64,000 bases of DNA from Candidatus Zixiibacteriota bacterium (GCA_023138975.1 JAGLON010000020.1:30858-94857), one strand, 5' to 3'. Positions 26,556 to 36,249 are shown, counted from the first letter of the stretch. Notes: generated by a model not told the origin, from the sequence alone. Program-made: numbers and translations.

Positions 26556-26595
26556 AAGGCGGATTTGCTTAGATTGCAATCCGCCTTCTTTTGGT
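26556..26595 (+). terminator. Terminator of the riboflavin operon
   Basis: AAGGCGGATT (26556-26565) pairs with AATCCGCCTT (26578-26587), a perfect 10-bp stem with a 12-base loop, followed by CTTTT. It lies 30 bases beyond the nusB stop. Confidence 0.88.
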
Positions 26596-26634
26596 CTGGA
26601 CAACAAAGATTATTTTGTTATATTTATAGGCTCT

Positions 26635-29160
26635 GTGAGTATAATAGATAATGAATTTTTATGGGTAGAACCTAACTTGAGTAAAATTTACGAATTAGAC
26701 AACAAACAAGACTGGTATCACAATGCCGCGGCATTGGCGATTCTCCTGATAACTTTTATTGTTTACAATATTACCAAGGCTCCGACTCTTTCCTTTTGGG
26801 ATTGCGGCGAGTTTATCGCTTGCTCATACACATTAGGTATTCCGCATCCGCCGGGAACACCATTGTATATAATGCTTGGACGGATATTCAGTATTATTCC
26901 GTTTCATGAGGATATCTCAGCCAATGTCAATATGCTATCGGCCGTAACTGGCGCCTTTGCGGCAATGTTCGCATTTCTGACGACTTTCAAGCTGATCCGG
27001 TGGTGGTGGCCATCCGAAGAGTTCTCCGGCTGGAAAAAGGCGACTGCCTATATCGGCTCAATTGTCGGAAGTCTGATGTTTGCCTTTGGGCGGACCCACT
27101 GGAATAATACCGTTGAGGCTGAAGTTTACACTCCGGCTATGCTGATTATGATTGTTACCATTTGGCTGCTTCTAGTCTGGATTGAAAAACGGGATTCAGC
27201 GTCCTCAGATAAGTATTTAATTCTCATATCCTATCTGGCGTTTCTTTCAATTGGAATACACCTAACGACGTTTCTCATAATGCCTGCGGTCTTTTTAGCG
27301 GTAATACTTTTTTCAGAGAGGCTACGGAAAGATATTCGGTTTTATCTCGCCGGGTTTTGTCTGGTGCTGATTGCCTATAGTTTTGAGTCCTTTGTATTGG
27401 CGTCCGGAGTGTGGCTGGTTGTTTCGATAGTAGGAACGATTGTAAAAAAGGATAGAATCTGGAAATTGTCGCTCGGACTGGTTTTGGCGGCCATCATCGG
27501 ATACTCATGTCAATTATATACACCGATACGTTCCGCTCAGCAGCCGTCTATTAATCAAAACAATCCCTCAGAATCTTATACCGCGTTTAATAATTTTCTG
27601 GAACGTAAGCAGTATATGCAGGAGTCTATGATTACCCGGGCCATGACCCGCCGGGCAGAGTTAATAAATCAGTTCGGCAATTATCCCCGCATGGGATTCT
27701 GGCGTTTCTTTTCTCATCAATATGGCATCAATGGAAGACCGTTTGCGTTTCTTTTTGTTTTGGGTTTATTGGGCTTATACGAATTGATTCGCCGAAAACC
27801 GGAAATTGGATGGCCGTTTCTGTTCATGATACTTTTGGGTACGGTCGTTTTAGTCTTGTATATGAATTTTGCCGACGGTACTCGTCAGAACCCGATTACC
27901 GGCGATGGACATATCGAGGTACGAGATCGTGACTATTTCTTTACGCCAGGATTTGTTCTGTTTGGTATTGCATTGGGCCTGGGAACAGCAGGTTTGCTTG
28001 AAATGGCCCGGCAATCGATTATGCGGAAGATAGCCTTTTTACGAACCCCAATAATGGTTTTTGTGTCTGCGTTGGTTTTACTTGTCACCGCGCCGGTTAT
28101 GGCAAATTATCATATTGCTGATCGCAGTAATAACTACATCCCGTACGATTTTGCCAAAAACTATCTCGATTCTTGTGAACCAAACTCGATATTATTTATT
28201 GCCGGTGATAACGATACTTTTCCTATCTGGTGTCTTCAGGAGGTCTACGGCTACCGCACGGATGTTACCGTTGTCAATCTGATGCTTTCTAACCTCCCCT
28301 GGTATATCAAGCAGATACGGGATCAAAAGAATATTCCACTGCGCTTTACCGATGCTCAGATTAATTCGTTCGTTCCCCAAATTTATCCTAACGGCAGGCG
28401 GGTGCGGGTACAGGATAGAGTCCTTGATGAGATTCTAAATGTAAACCAGTGGCAGAAGTCGATTTATTTTGCAATTACAATTCCTCATGATATGCGTCAA
28501 TATAATGGAGCCAGTGTTCAGCCCAATCTGATTATGCAAGGGTTGGCGTATCGATTGGAGCCGGGGAAGATTGCCGGTAAAATCGATATGGAAAAAAACT
28601 ACGATTTGTATTTCAATAAATTTTCATATCGCTCGCTGGCAGACGAGTCGGTGTACAAAGATGAACGGACGAAGGCATTAACCGGAAATTACACGACTGG
28701 TCTTCAGCTAATGGCTGATTCTCTAAGGAAAATAAAACAGTTTGATAAAGCTATCGCACTGACCAAGAAGGCAGCTGAAATAGTGCCGTATGAATATTCA
28801 TCCTATAATTACTTGGCGCAACTTTATGTTGAAGCGGGTATGGAAGACAAAATTCCCGAATTAGTAAAGCAGGTTCCGGAGGATAAAGAACAGGATATTT
28901 ATTTCATATGGGGGATGGCGCATAAGTACGAGGGACATCTTCAAAAAGCCAATGTTAGGCTCCGGTTTGTATTCGAGAATTACCCTCATTTCAATGATGG
29001 ATTCCGTGAGTATAGCCGATTACTTTATGAGAGTAAGCACTTTACTGATCTTAGGAAAGTAATCGAGACGTGGGTTAATAATAACCCGGATGATGCTGAG
29101 GCCCCGAAAATGCTGGAAAGCCTGAATCGAAGCCTTTATACGCCGGCACAGGATTCTTAG
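26635..29160 (+). CDS. DUF2723 membrane protein, likely protein O-glycosyltransferase
   Basis: The 841-residue product begins with DUF2723 (residues about 30-330): FWDCGEFIACSY followed by IPHPPGTPLY after the first helix, a motif typical of TMEM260-like O-mannosyltransferases with a GT-C fold. About ten membrane helices follow up to residue 500, then a soluble part with TPR-like repeats (about 690-820). The acidic D-x-GE in the first loop is where the catalytic residue is expected in GT-C enzymes. The start is GTG at 26635, without a strong ribosome site. It heads a run of six tightly spaced glycosylation genes. Donor and acceptor are unknown. Confidence 0.82.
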   Translation: MSIIDNEFLWVEPNLSKIYELDNKQDWYHNAAALAILLITFIVYNITKAPTLSFWDCGEFIACSYTLGIPHPPGTPLYIMLGRIFSIIPFHEDISANVNMLSAVTGAFAAMFAFLTTFKLIRWWWPSEEFSGWKKATAYIGSIVGSLMFAFGRTHWNNTVEAEVYTPAMLIMIVTIWLLLVWIEKRDSASSDKYLILISYLAFLSIGIHLTTFLIMPAVFLAVILFSERLRKDIRFYLAGFCLVLIAYSFESFVLASGVWLVVSIVGTIVKKDRIWKLSLGLVLAAIIGYSCQLYTPIRSAQQPSINQNNPSESYTAFNNFLERKQYMQESMITRAMTRRAELINQFGNYPRMGFWRFFSHQYGINGRPFAFLFVLGLLGLYELIRRKPEIGWPFLFMILLGTVVLVLYMNFADGTRQNPITGDGHIEVRDRDYFFTPGFVLFGIALGLGTAGLLEMARQSIMRKIAFLRTPIMVFVSALVLLVTAPVMANYHIADRSNNYIPYDFAKNYLDSCEPNSILFIAGDNDTFPIWCLQEVYGYRTDVTVVNLMLSNLPWYIKQIRDQKNIPLRFTDAQINSFVPQIYPNGRRVRVQDRVLDEILNVNQWQKSIYFAITIPHDMRQYNGASVQPNLIMQGLAYRLEPGKIAGKIDMEKNYDLYFNKFSYRSLADESVYKDERTKALTGNYTTGLQLMADSLRKIKQFDKAIALTKKAAEIVPYEYSSYNYLAQLYVEAGMEDKIPELVKQVPEDKEQDIYFIWGMAHKYEGHLQKANVRLRFVFENYPHFNDGFREYSRLLYESKHFTDLRKVIETWVNNNPDDAEAPKMLESLNRSLYTPAQDS

Positions 29161-29171
29161 GAAACGCATAC

Positions 29172-30287
29172 GTGAATATATTGGCACTAAACTGGCAGGA
29201 TCTAAAAAACCCGATGTCCGGCGGGGCAGAGGTACACCTTGAAGAGCTTTTACGGAGAATTGCTGCAAAAGGCCATCAGGTTACGCTTTTTTGTTCAAAC
29301 TATGAAGGTGGATTGCCCGAGGAAAATGTCGAAGGCGTAAAAATCATCCGCGCCGGTTCCCGGTACAATTTTAATCTCATTGCCCCATTTCACCTCAGGC
29401 GGTTGATCAAGCAAAACTCATACGATCTTTTTCTTGAAGATATAAACAAGATTCCCTTTTATACGCCGTTTTATCAGAACCTACCAATGATAGTTATTAT
29501 TCCGCATTTATTTTCAACAGCTATTTTTCAGGAAGTTAATTTTGTTCTCGGAAGTTATATCTATTTTGCAGAACGACCGCTCACACGCGTCTATCGCAAG
29601 AAGCAATTTTGTGTTATATCAGAATCAACTGCCTCGGATATAATCGAGCGGGGAGTTCCCAGGGAACAGGTTTCGGTTATTCATTGCGGAATCGACCAAT
29701 CGCTTTATAATAATGATGCCGGGTATAAGAAATATGATTATCCTTCGATTCTGTATCTGGGAAGAATAAAAAAATACAAATCGGTTCAGCATTTGATCGA
29801 AGCGTTTAAGATTGTAAAAAGTGATTTGCCCGATGCCAAGCTGGCAATTGTCGGTGCGGGAGATTATATTGATGAATTGAAAAAACTGGTCGTCGATCTA
29901 AAGCTTTCAGATGATATAGAGTTTCCTGGCTTTGTATCAAAGGAAAAGAAAGTAGAATATCTGTGCCGGTCTCATGTCATGGCTTACCCGTCTCTTAAGG
30001 AAGGCTGGGGTTTGACAAATATTGAAGCCAATAGCTGTGGAACAACGGTTGTGGCGGCGAGAACTCCGGGGTTGCGTGATTCGGTCAAACATGAGTATAG
30101 CGGATTGCTTTATGAATACGGCGAAATAGAGAAAATGGCTGACCTGCTAAAAAAACTGTTGACTGATGACGAAAAAAGAACCAAACTTGAACAGGGCGGA
30201 TTGGAGTGGGCCAAACAGTTTAACTGGGATTTGGCGGCCGATAAGTTCTTAGAATTATGTTTCGAGGTTTCTGGCAAGAATGACTAG
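29172..30287 (+). CDS. Glycosyltransferase family 4 (GT-B)
   Basis: The 371-residue cytoplasmic product has the N-terminal GGAEVHLEELLRRI acceptor motif, and the C-terminal donor domain with ILYLGRIKKYKSVQHLIEAF, VPG-like turns, and the E-x7-E region EGWGLTNIEANSCGTTVV. It transfers an activated sugar, which cannot be named. Start GTG at 29172 with AGGAAA upstream. It is 11 bases after the DUF2723 gene and overlaps the next gene by 8 bases. Confidence 0.9.
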   Translation: MNILALNWQDLKNPMSGGAEVHLEELLRRIAAKGHQVTLFCSNYEGGLPEENVEGVKIIRAGSRYNFNLIAPFHLRRLIKQNSYDLFLEDINKIPFYTPFYQNLPMIVIIPHLFSTAIFQEVNFVLGSYIYFAERPLTRVYRKKQFCVISESTASDIIERGVPREQVSVIHCGIDQSLYNNDAGYKKYDYPSILYLGRIKKYKSVQHLIEAFKIVKSDLPDAKLAIVGAGDYIDELKKLVVDLKLSDDIEFPGFVSKEKKVEYLCRSHVMAYPSLKEGWGLTNIEANSCGTTVVAARTPGLRDSVKHEYSGLLYEYGEIEKMADLLKKLLTDDEKRTKLEQGGLEWAKQFNWDLAADKFLELCFEVSGKND

Positions 30288-31284
30288 AAAATCTAAGAAA
30301 ATTCTTATGCAGATTGCCGGTATCGCGATTTCTGTCGCGTTGATGGTTTTCTTGTTTTATAAAGTCGATTTTGCGGAATTGACTGGAGCTCTCAAGGGCG
30401 CCAACTATTGGTGGCTGATTCCAAATATTATCCTTATCTGGATAACTATGATATTTCGAGCCTATCGTTGGAAACATATGGTTTCTCCTATCAAGCCGAT
30501 ACCGGTCAAAAGACTTTTTTCAATCGTCATGATCGGCTTTATGGCCAATAATGTTCTCCCGTTCCGTTTAGGTGAATTCGTGCGTGCTTATTCACTGTCC
30601 AATAAGGAAGATGTTTCCAAATCGGCCTCAATGGCGACGATTTTTGTAGAGCGTATCGTTTTTGATTTGCTAGCCCTCATGATAATATTTGTGATTGTTT
30701 TATGGGTCTCGCCATTAGTCTTAGATGAAAAACTAAAACTCGGTGGTATAGTTACGGTTGTTATAGGACTAATAGGTCTTATATTCACCGTTTACCTCAG
30801 CAGTCGAGGGGATCGTGAAAGCCATATACTGAAATGGCTCCTGGCATTAATTCCCAAAAACATCAGACCACGTATTGAAAATCTCGTAGCTCGGTTTGCG
30901 ACCGGTATGATATTCATGAGAGACTGGAAGAGAGTCTTTTGGGTTACGTTCCATACTTTCATGATTTGGGTCATAATGGGATTGTCAAACTATTTCATTC
31001 TTCTGGCTTTTGACATGTCTCTGAATATTTCGGCATCTTTTGTAATCCTGGTAGTCGTTTCAATACTGATTATGGTTCCGGCCTCACCCGGATTTGTCGG
31101 TGTCTATCATTATGGCGCGGCGCTTTCTTTGAGCTTCTATAATATCGATCACTCAACGGCATTATCATGCTCAATTGTTATGCATGCGACTCAGTACCTG
31201 GTTGTGACTCTAGCAGGGTTTTATTATCTCCGCCGTGAACATCTTTCTTTGAAGCAAATAGAGGAAGAAGCCGAAACGGCATGA
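30280..31284 (+). CDS. YbhN/AglD-like flippase-family membrane protein
   Basis: This 334-residue product has about eight membrane helices and belongs to the lysylphosphatidylglycerol synthetase TM-region family (UPF0104). Motifs include FRAYRWKHMV, FMANNVLPFRLGEFVRAY and the late PASPGFVGVYHYG. Members lacking the synthetase domain are thought to move or regulate lipid-linked sugars. Overlap on both sides with glycosyltransferases supports a lipid-sugar role. The exact substrate is unknown. Confidence 0.82.
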   Translation: MTRKSKKILMQIAGIAISVALMVFLFYKVDFAELTGALKGANYWWLIPNIILIWITMIFRAYRWKHMVSPIKPIPVKRLFSIVMIGFMANNVLPFRLGEFVRAYSLSNKEDVSKSASMATIFVERIVFDLLALMIIFVIVLWVSPLVLDEKLKLGGIVTVVIGLIGLIFTVYLSSRGDRESHILKWLLALIPKNIRPRIENLVARFATGMIFMRDWKRVFWVTFHTFMIWVIMGLSNYFILLAFDMSLNISASFVILVVVSILIMVPASPGFVGVYHYGAALSLSFYNIDHSTALSCSIVMHATQYLVVTLAGFYYLRREHLSLKQIEEEAETA

Positions 31285-32006
31285 ATGAGCGCCCGAAAAT
31301 TATTTGTATTCTCCCCGCCTTCAATGAACAGGGTAAAATCGGGAAAGTTGTTTCCAAAGTAACTGCCACCGGATTAGTCGATAAAATCGTTGTCGCCGAC
31401 GATTGCTCAACTGACAACACCTATAACGAAGCAATCGAGGCTGGTGCGCATGTGATTCGTCATGATGTCAATATGGGGGTTGGCGCCGGTATCCGAAATG
31501 GGTTAATGTATGGCAAGCAAAAGGGGTATGATATTGCCGTTATTATGTCCGGGGATGATCAACACGAACCAAAAGAATTACCTGAAGTATTAAACCCCTT
31601 AATTAATAAAGAAGCTGACTTCATACAGGGTTCCCGGCGGTTGAAGGGCGGCAAGACAGTGGATGCGCCTTTATTCAGGCAGATTACAACCCGTTTATTC
31701 TCATTGTTTTTTACCGTAATAACCGGGCAGAGGATAACTGACGGAACAAACGGATTTCGCGGGTTTTACCTGTCGATATTGGATGATGAGCATATAAACC
31801 TTGAGCAGTCCTGGCTCAACACCTATGAGCTGGAACCTTATTTGCTGTACAAGGTTGTAAAATCGCCTAAATACCGGGTTGTAGAAAAGCCAATTACTAT
31901 TTATTATAGAGGTGAAACAAAAGAGTATTCAAAAATGAAACCATTCCGAGACTGGTGGCGGATTGCACGGCCGCTGGTATTTTTGGCGCTACGTATACGG
32001 AGATAA
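31281..32006 (+). CDS. Glycosyltransferase family 2, DPM1/polyprenol type
   Basis: The 241-residue product has a GT-A fold: ILPAFNEQGKIGKVV, VADDCSTDNTY, VNMGVGAGIRNG and MSGDDQHEP (DxD-like). The end (RDWWRIARPLVFLALRI) is a short amphipathic or membrane-associated tail, not a full membrane domain. Such enzymes load a sugar from a nucleotide onto polyprenyl phosphate, which would feed the GT-C enzymes at both ends of this operon. That link is inference. ATGA overlap with the flippase gene. Confidence 0.87.
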   Translation: MNERPKIICILPAFNEQGKIGKVVSKVTATGLVDKIVVADDCSTDNTYNEAIEAGAHVIRHDVNMGVGAGIRNGLMYGKQKGYDIAVIMSGDDQHEPKELPEVLNPLINKEADFIQGSRRLKGGKTVDAPLFRQITTRLFSLFFTVITGQRITDGTNGFRGFYLSILDDEHINLEQSWLNTYELEPYLLYKVVKSPKYRVVEKPITIYYRGETKEYSKMKPFRDWWRIARPLVFLALRIRR

Positions 32007-32007
32007 T

Positions 32008-32964
32008 ATGACAGACCTTGATCTTAGCGGAAAGAAAGTTCTAGTCACAGGAGGAGCGGGATTTGTCGGTTCCAATGTCACCGAACGGGCTGTTCGAGCC
32101 GGGGCAGAGGTTACCGTTGTCGATGATCTCTTTACCGGATCACTCGATAATATTGATGATGACGTCAAGTACCGATTCGTTGAAGGCTCTGTATGCGATG
32201 AAAAACTAATTTCCGGGCTGGTTCGGGAGGCGGACTTCGTTGTTCATATGGCGGCTCGTAATATTATTGTCTCGACCAAAAACCCCCGTAATGATTATGA
32301 AGTGAACATAGGCGGTACTCTCAATGTCCTTATGGCGGCTCGTGAATTTGGCATTAAGCGAATTGTTTATACTTCTTCGGCATCCGTTTATGGAAACCCC
32401 CGAATTATTCCTATCGTAGAAGAAGAGCGTACTCATACATTTTCTCCCTACTCCGTTTCAAAGCTGGCTGGAGAAAACTATTGTAATGCTTTTTATGAAT
32501 CATACGGTGTTCCAGTAACAGCAGTTCGCTATTCGAATGTTTACGGTCCGAAGCAGGACCCGAAAAACCCATATTGTGGCGTGATTTCCAAATTTATCGA
32601 AGCTATAGATAACGATATCGCCCCGCAAATTCACGGTGATGGAAATCAAACCCGCGATTATACGTACGTTGATGACGCTGTTGATGCAACCCTGACCGCA
32701 TTGTTATCCCCGAAATCAGAAGGCACAGTTTTTAACCTTGGTACCGGAACCGAAACGACAGTTGTTGAGTTGCTTGATATTTTAGCCAGTTTGTTTGGCA
32801 AAGAAGTAACACCCGAGCATATTGACCGCCGGGATATCGACAATATCCGCCGCAGAGTTCTTAATATAGAAAGAATACGCTCCCGCCTGAGATGGCAGCC
32901 GCAAATCGGCATGAAGGAAGGATTAAGAAGGACCGTCGAATGGTATCTGAGCCGGAAAAAATAG
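32008..32964 (+). CDS. NAD-dependent nucleotide-sugar epimerase/dehydratase
   Basis: This 318-residue extended SDR enzyme has the Rossmann motif TGGAGFVGSN, the TSSASVYGN active-site Ser region and the YSVSKLAGE catalytic Tyr/Lys. It most resembles UDP-glucose 4-epimerase-type enzymes and would supply a sugar donor to its neighbours. GGAG is seven bases before ATG 32008; a longer frame from 31963 lies in the upstream gene. The end overlaps the next gene by 25 bases. Confidence 0.9.
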   Translation: MTDLDLSGKKVLVTGGAGFVGSNVTERAVRAGAEVTVVDDLFTGSLDNIDDDVKYRFVEGSVCDEKLISGLVREADFVVHMAARNIIVSTKNPRNDYEVNIGGTLNVLMAAREFGIKRIVYTSSASVYGNPRIIPIVEEERTHTFSPYSVSKLAGENYCNAFYESYGVPVTAVRYSNVYGPKQDPKNPYCGVISKFIEAIDNDIAPQIHGDGNQTRDYTYVDDAVDATLTALLSPKSEGTVFNLGTGTETTVVELLDILASLFGKEVTPEHIDRRDIDNIRRRVLNIERIRSRLRWQPQIGMKEGLRRTVEWYLSRKK

Positions 32965-35141
32965 AGTTTAAAAATCTATTCCGGGGCTCCAGACGCAGCA
33001 TCTGGATTATCATCTTTCTTTTGTCGCTCACAAGCCGCTTCATTTTTATTACTTTTTCAGATCAATTGCCGGTCTTCTGGGATGCTCGCTTGTACACGTC
33101 CTCGGCTTTGGGGATAATTGGGTATATTGAGCGTGATGATGCCTTTGCTGACAGCACTGCCGGTCTCGATGAATACAGAGAGCAATACACGAAAAATCTA
33201 AGCGGTGAGGATATCGACTGGCTATATTATAAACCGCCGACGCTTTCGGAGGCGCAGAAGTTTGTTTTTTACTCGGGACCAGTGTACCCGGCAATAATGG
33301 CCGCGATATTTATCCTGCCTTTACCCAATGATTTTCAGGCAGTGAGATACTTCAACGCCATCATAGATTCTTTGGCGATACTATTTCTCTCGATAACCGC
33401 CTTATTAATATTTCACCGTAAGTGGGCAATCTGGTTAGTCGCAAGTCTACAGCTAATCTATTTACCGCTTATTATAACATGCGGAATATTAGGACTCGAA
33501 ACAATAACTTCGTTTTTTATATCATTTTTTATTTTATGTACGGCTTTGTTTTATAATTATGAAAAACGGTGGATGATAATAGGCGCCGGTATTGTAGGCG
33601 GGGTATTATTCTTGTGCAAGCCTACGGCGGCGTTGCTGACCGGCCCGCTGTTTGTGTTTTTATTTATAGTTTATTTCAGGCAATGGAAATTTCTCATACG
33701 TGCCTACGGGTTATATCTGGTTCCGTTTTTACTGATTACTATTCCATGGATTGCTTTTACATCAGATTATTATGGTGAATTGGCCATACGCGATCCCGAA
33801 TATTCGACAGCCAATTTCCGGTCTTCGTCGTCTATTGAATTTGAAGGATATGACCTTGACCGCACCGATGCTGACTTCTGGACTTATCCGGTAATGAAAC
33901 GTATTGTCAACGATCCCATCGGTTATGGTCACTTACTGATAAAAAAAGTCATCCGCCTCTGGTGGACGCCTCACGATGAGTTTTGGCAGGGGCCACGCTT
34001 AGCGGAAACCATAATACATCGAATGATTGTTATCCTTGGTTTATGCGGGATAGCGTTTATACCGTTTGTCAGGAATAAATTGCCCCTGTTTTTACTGCTT
34101 ATATTTTTATATTATACCGCAATTCATAGCATCTTTCATGCGGTACCAAGATATAACTTTAACGCCTTGCCGGCCCTGTTTCTACTTGCTGCGACGAGTG
34201 TCTACTACCTTGTTGAAAATAGAAAAATAATACTCCAAAAGAGGGCTGTTGCGGCAGTTATGGCGGGCGTTATATTGGCCTTGGTGTTGATGTTTTCAAA
34301 CCCGATAACCGGCGCAATAGTTTCTTGGGTTCCATTATATATCCCTATCATCTTGACTCTTTCTTTATTAGGGGTCTTCGGTTATGGAATTATAAAGTGC
34401 CTTCCGGCTAAATATAACGGCTGGGTTCAGTATCTGTTTTTTGTTCTTCCGCTAATAGTCTTTATGTTTTCAGCCATAAGCATCTGGGCGAGACCTCAAC
34501 TAAAAGAATTGTCATATACCGCCAGTGATTCAACGACCAAGTTTGAAACAACGATATTTCTCCCTGATAATTTTCGCATGACGCCTGATGATAAGATATA
34601 TCTGGTGCTGGATTTGACTACATCCGGTGACGACTTTGTTCCGATCCAGATTGATATTAATGATTTGTTGTTAGAGTTTAGAGATTGTCAGCCACCATCC
34701 GACAAGCAATTTTATATTAAAGGTTCGTATCGCGCATTTGAAACTTATATGGATTTTGATAAGAGAAAAACTCGCTGGTATCGAAAAATCAGGCTAAAAC
34801 CGGAACGGATGGCATCTTTGTTAAAGTCGGATCCGATTTTAAAAGTGACGGTTTCTATGGCTGGTAAGTATGCCCAAGGGGACAGGCTCTCGTTTTATGG
34901 AGTCCCTATGGCCAACTTCAGAAATCTCAATATCCCCAGTATCAAGCATTATTCAATCGAGAGGTTTAAAGAATTCGGCGACCGGCGAGTATATCAAGAT
35001 ATAATATTATCCTCGGATTCATCACAATCAAACCTTATGAATACGGGCTCTCAATCGCAATCCGAGACCGATGATATTGACGGTCGATGGGGCGTTTTTC
35101 TTTATATTCAGAAACCTGATTTTACTGAGCAGTATTATTAA
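32940..35141 (+). CDS. GT39-like multi-pass membrane glycosyltransferase
   Basis: The 733-residue product has a cytosolic start, a first helix ending LTSRFIFIT, and an outer loop with FWDARLYTSSA, which matches the place of the catalytic acidic residue in ArnT/PMT-type (GT-C) enzymes. About ten helices reach residue 520, followed by a soluble extracytoplasmic domain. It probably uses polyprenyl-linked sugar made by the GT2 protein. AAGGA precedes ATG 32940, which lies inside the end of the epimerase gene. The exact reaction is not readable. Confidence 0.75.
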   Translation: MVSEPEKIEFKNLFRGSRRSIWIIIFLLSLTSRFIFITFSDQLPVFWDARLYTSSALGIIGYIERDDAFADSTAGLDEYREQYTKNLSGEDIDWLYYKPPTLSEAQKFVFYSGPVYPAIMAAIFILPLPNDFQAVRYFNAIIDSLAILFLSITALLIFHRKWAIWLVASLQLIYLPLIITCGILGLETITSFFISFFILCTALFYNYEKRWMIIGAGIVGGVLFLCKPTAALLTGPLFVFLFIVYFRQWKFLIRAYGLYLVPFLLITIPWIAFTSDYYGELAIRDPEYSTANFRSSSSIEFEGYDLDRTDADFWTYPVMKRIVNDPIGYGHLLIKKVIRLWWTPHDEFWQGPRLAETIIHRMIVILGLCGIAFIPFVRNKLPLFLLLIFLYYTAIHSIFHAVPRYNFNALPALFLLAATSVYYLVENRKIILQKRAVAAVMAGVILALVLMFSNPITGAIVSWVPLYIPIILTLSLLGVFGYGIIKCLPAKYNGWVQYLFFVLPLIVFMFSAISIWARPQLKELSYTASDSTTKFETTIFLPDNFRMTPDDKIYLVLDLTTSGDDFVPIQIDINDLLLEFRDCQPPSDKQFYIKGSYRAFETYMDFDKRKTRWYRKIRLKPERMASLLKSDPILKVTVSMAGKYAQGDRLSFYGVPMANFRNLNIPSIKHYSIERFKEFGDRRVYQDIILSSDSSQSNLMNTGSQSQSETDDIDGRWGVFLYIQKPDFTEQYY

Positions 35142-35178
35142 TTTGTGATGAACGTTTAAGTTTTAAGAAATTCAAGTC

Positions 35179-35207
35179 TTGACAATGATTTTCGCATTTG
35201 ATATTTT
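35179..35207 (+). promoter_or_regulatory. Strong promoter placed for a leaderless mRNA
   Basis: TTGACA (35179-35184) and TATTTT (35202-35207) are exactly 17 bases apart. The start codon of the next gene is at 35214, seven bases beyond the -10, which is where transcription should begin. Confidence 0.65.
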
Positions 35208-35213
35208 TCCATC

Positions 35214-35759
35214 ATGAAAAAAGTAATCATCGTCGTGGTTCTGGCTCTGGCATTAGCCGGTGTGGCATACATTCAGGCAATATTTTCAAATCAGGACACA
35301 TCACCAAATCTACTGGATAGAAAATCAATTAGTGAAGAAGATATATTAAAAGATTATATCAAGAAGAGCGACGTAACAGCAATCCTGGATTCCGTTCGTC
35401 AGCACTATATAGATTCTCTTTATTCCACACTTCGTGATTCTGTAACGAAGCTGGCAGAGCAGAAGAAGACAGTTCCTGCCAAGATGACTGCAAAACTAGA
35501 TTCTCTAAAACAAGCCAATAGTAAATTGCAAAAGAGGATTAGTGATGCCAATGGAGAGATTAAAAGAGTTAATCAGGCCAAGGGAGTTCAGGCGGGGAAA
35601 CTGGCTGAGAAGTTTTATAAAAATGAGATAGCTGGTTTACCATCCGATTTAACTGAATATGAACGGGCGGTATCTCTGAAGGAAATCAAGAGTAAGGCCA
35701 AAGCATATTTCAATATATCATCTAAAGCGCTAAAAAGAATCACCGCTAAGTATAAATAG
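35214..35759 (+). CDS. Anchored coiled-coil protein of unknown function
   Basis: The 181-residue product has an N-terminal signal or anchor (MKKVIIVVVLALALAGVAYI). Residues about 45-130 form a charged, heptad-like helix (ILDSVRQHYIDSLYSTLRDS, then KLDSLKQANSKLQKRISDAN). The Lys-rich end (AKAYFNISSKALKRITAKYK) is less regular. It is probably periplasmic and oligomeric; I recognise no family. There is no ribosome site before the ATG, and the promoter geometry suggests translation from the first base. Confidence 0.7.
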   Translation: MKKVIIVVVLALALAGVAYIQAIFSNQDTSPNLLDRKSISEEDILKDYIKKSDVTAILDSVRQHYIDSLYSTLRDSVTKLAEQKKTVPAKMTAKLDSLKQANSKLQKRISDANGEIKRVNQAKGVQAGKLAEKFYKNEIAGLPSDLTEYERAVSLKEIKSKAKAYFNISSKALKRITAKYK

Positions 35760-35766
35760 AACCCAG

Positions 35767-35785
35767 CCGGGAGTCTCACACCCGG
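35767..35785 (+). terminator. Weak hairpin after the coiled-coil gene
   Basis: CCGGG (35767-35771) and CCCGG (35781-35785) form a short GC stem with a 9-base loop. It is followed by TCAAAAAAC rather than a T-run, so it would be a weak terminator or a leader structure of the next gene. Confidence 0.35.
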
Positions 35786-35811
35786 TCAAAAAACAGTAAC
35801 TTTCTATTATT

Positions 35812-36135
35812 ATGATTACGAAACGTAAACAGGAATCGGATTTTGCTGAGGTTGCTGTCGATAAGTTACTCATGGAATCATTTTCTAATGAGTCGTCGGC
35901 ATACTTCATGACCGATCATGAGAAATCACACAACAAGTCTTTAGATTCATTCCGCTCAAAATTGCGTTGGCATTTGGCTCGTTCTCTTTCACCGCGGCAA
36001 AAAGAGGTCATGCGACTCACGCTTCGTGGAAAAAAACAACGTGAAATTGCTGCTATTTTGGGAATCACACAGCAAGTTGTTAGTATTTATAAGCAACGGG
36101 CTATCAATAGGTTACGAAAAGTGATGCTTCAGTAG
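35812..36135 (+). CDS. Small HTH regulator, sigma-70 region 4-like
   Basis: The 107-residue product ends in a helix-turn-helix: LSPRQKEVMRLTLRGKKQRE, then IAAILGITQQVVSIYKQRAI and NRLRK, the pattern of sigma factor region 4 and LuxR-type output domains. There is no region 2 and no receiver, so it is not a complete sigma factor. The first 50 residues are polar and unassigned. It may bind DNA alone or act as an anti-/co-sigma piece; neither can be decided. No clear ribosome site precedes the ATG. Confidence 0.7.
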   Translation: MITKRKQESDFAEVAVDKLLMESFSNESSAYFMTDHEKSHNKSLDSFRSKLRWHLARSLSPRQKEVMRLTLRGKKQREIAAILGITQQVVSIYKQRAINRLRKVMLQ

Positions 36136-36218
36136 GTGTATGTAACATGACTATTTCATAGATAATGCAACTATAAATACTTATCTCTATGCGTATAAAA
36201 TATACTGAATAACCCCTC

Positions 36219-36249
36219 ACACGCCATTAACATTAGCTGTGTTTTTTTT
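36219..36249 (+). terminator. Possible terminator after the HTH gene
   Basis: ACACGC (36219-36224) pairs with GC-T-GTGT (36236-36242) with one bulged T, followed by eight T. The stem is short, but the T-run is good. Confidence 0.45.
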
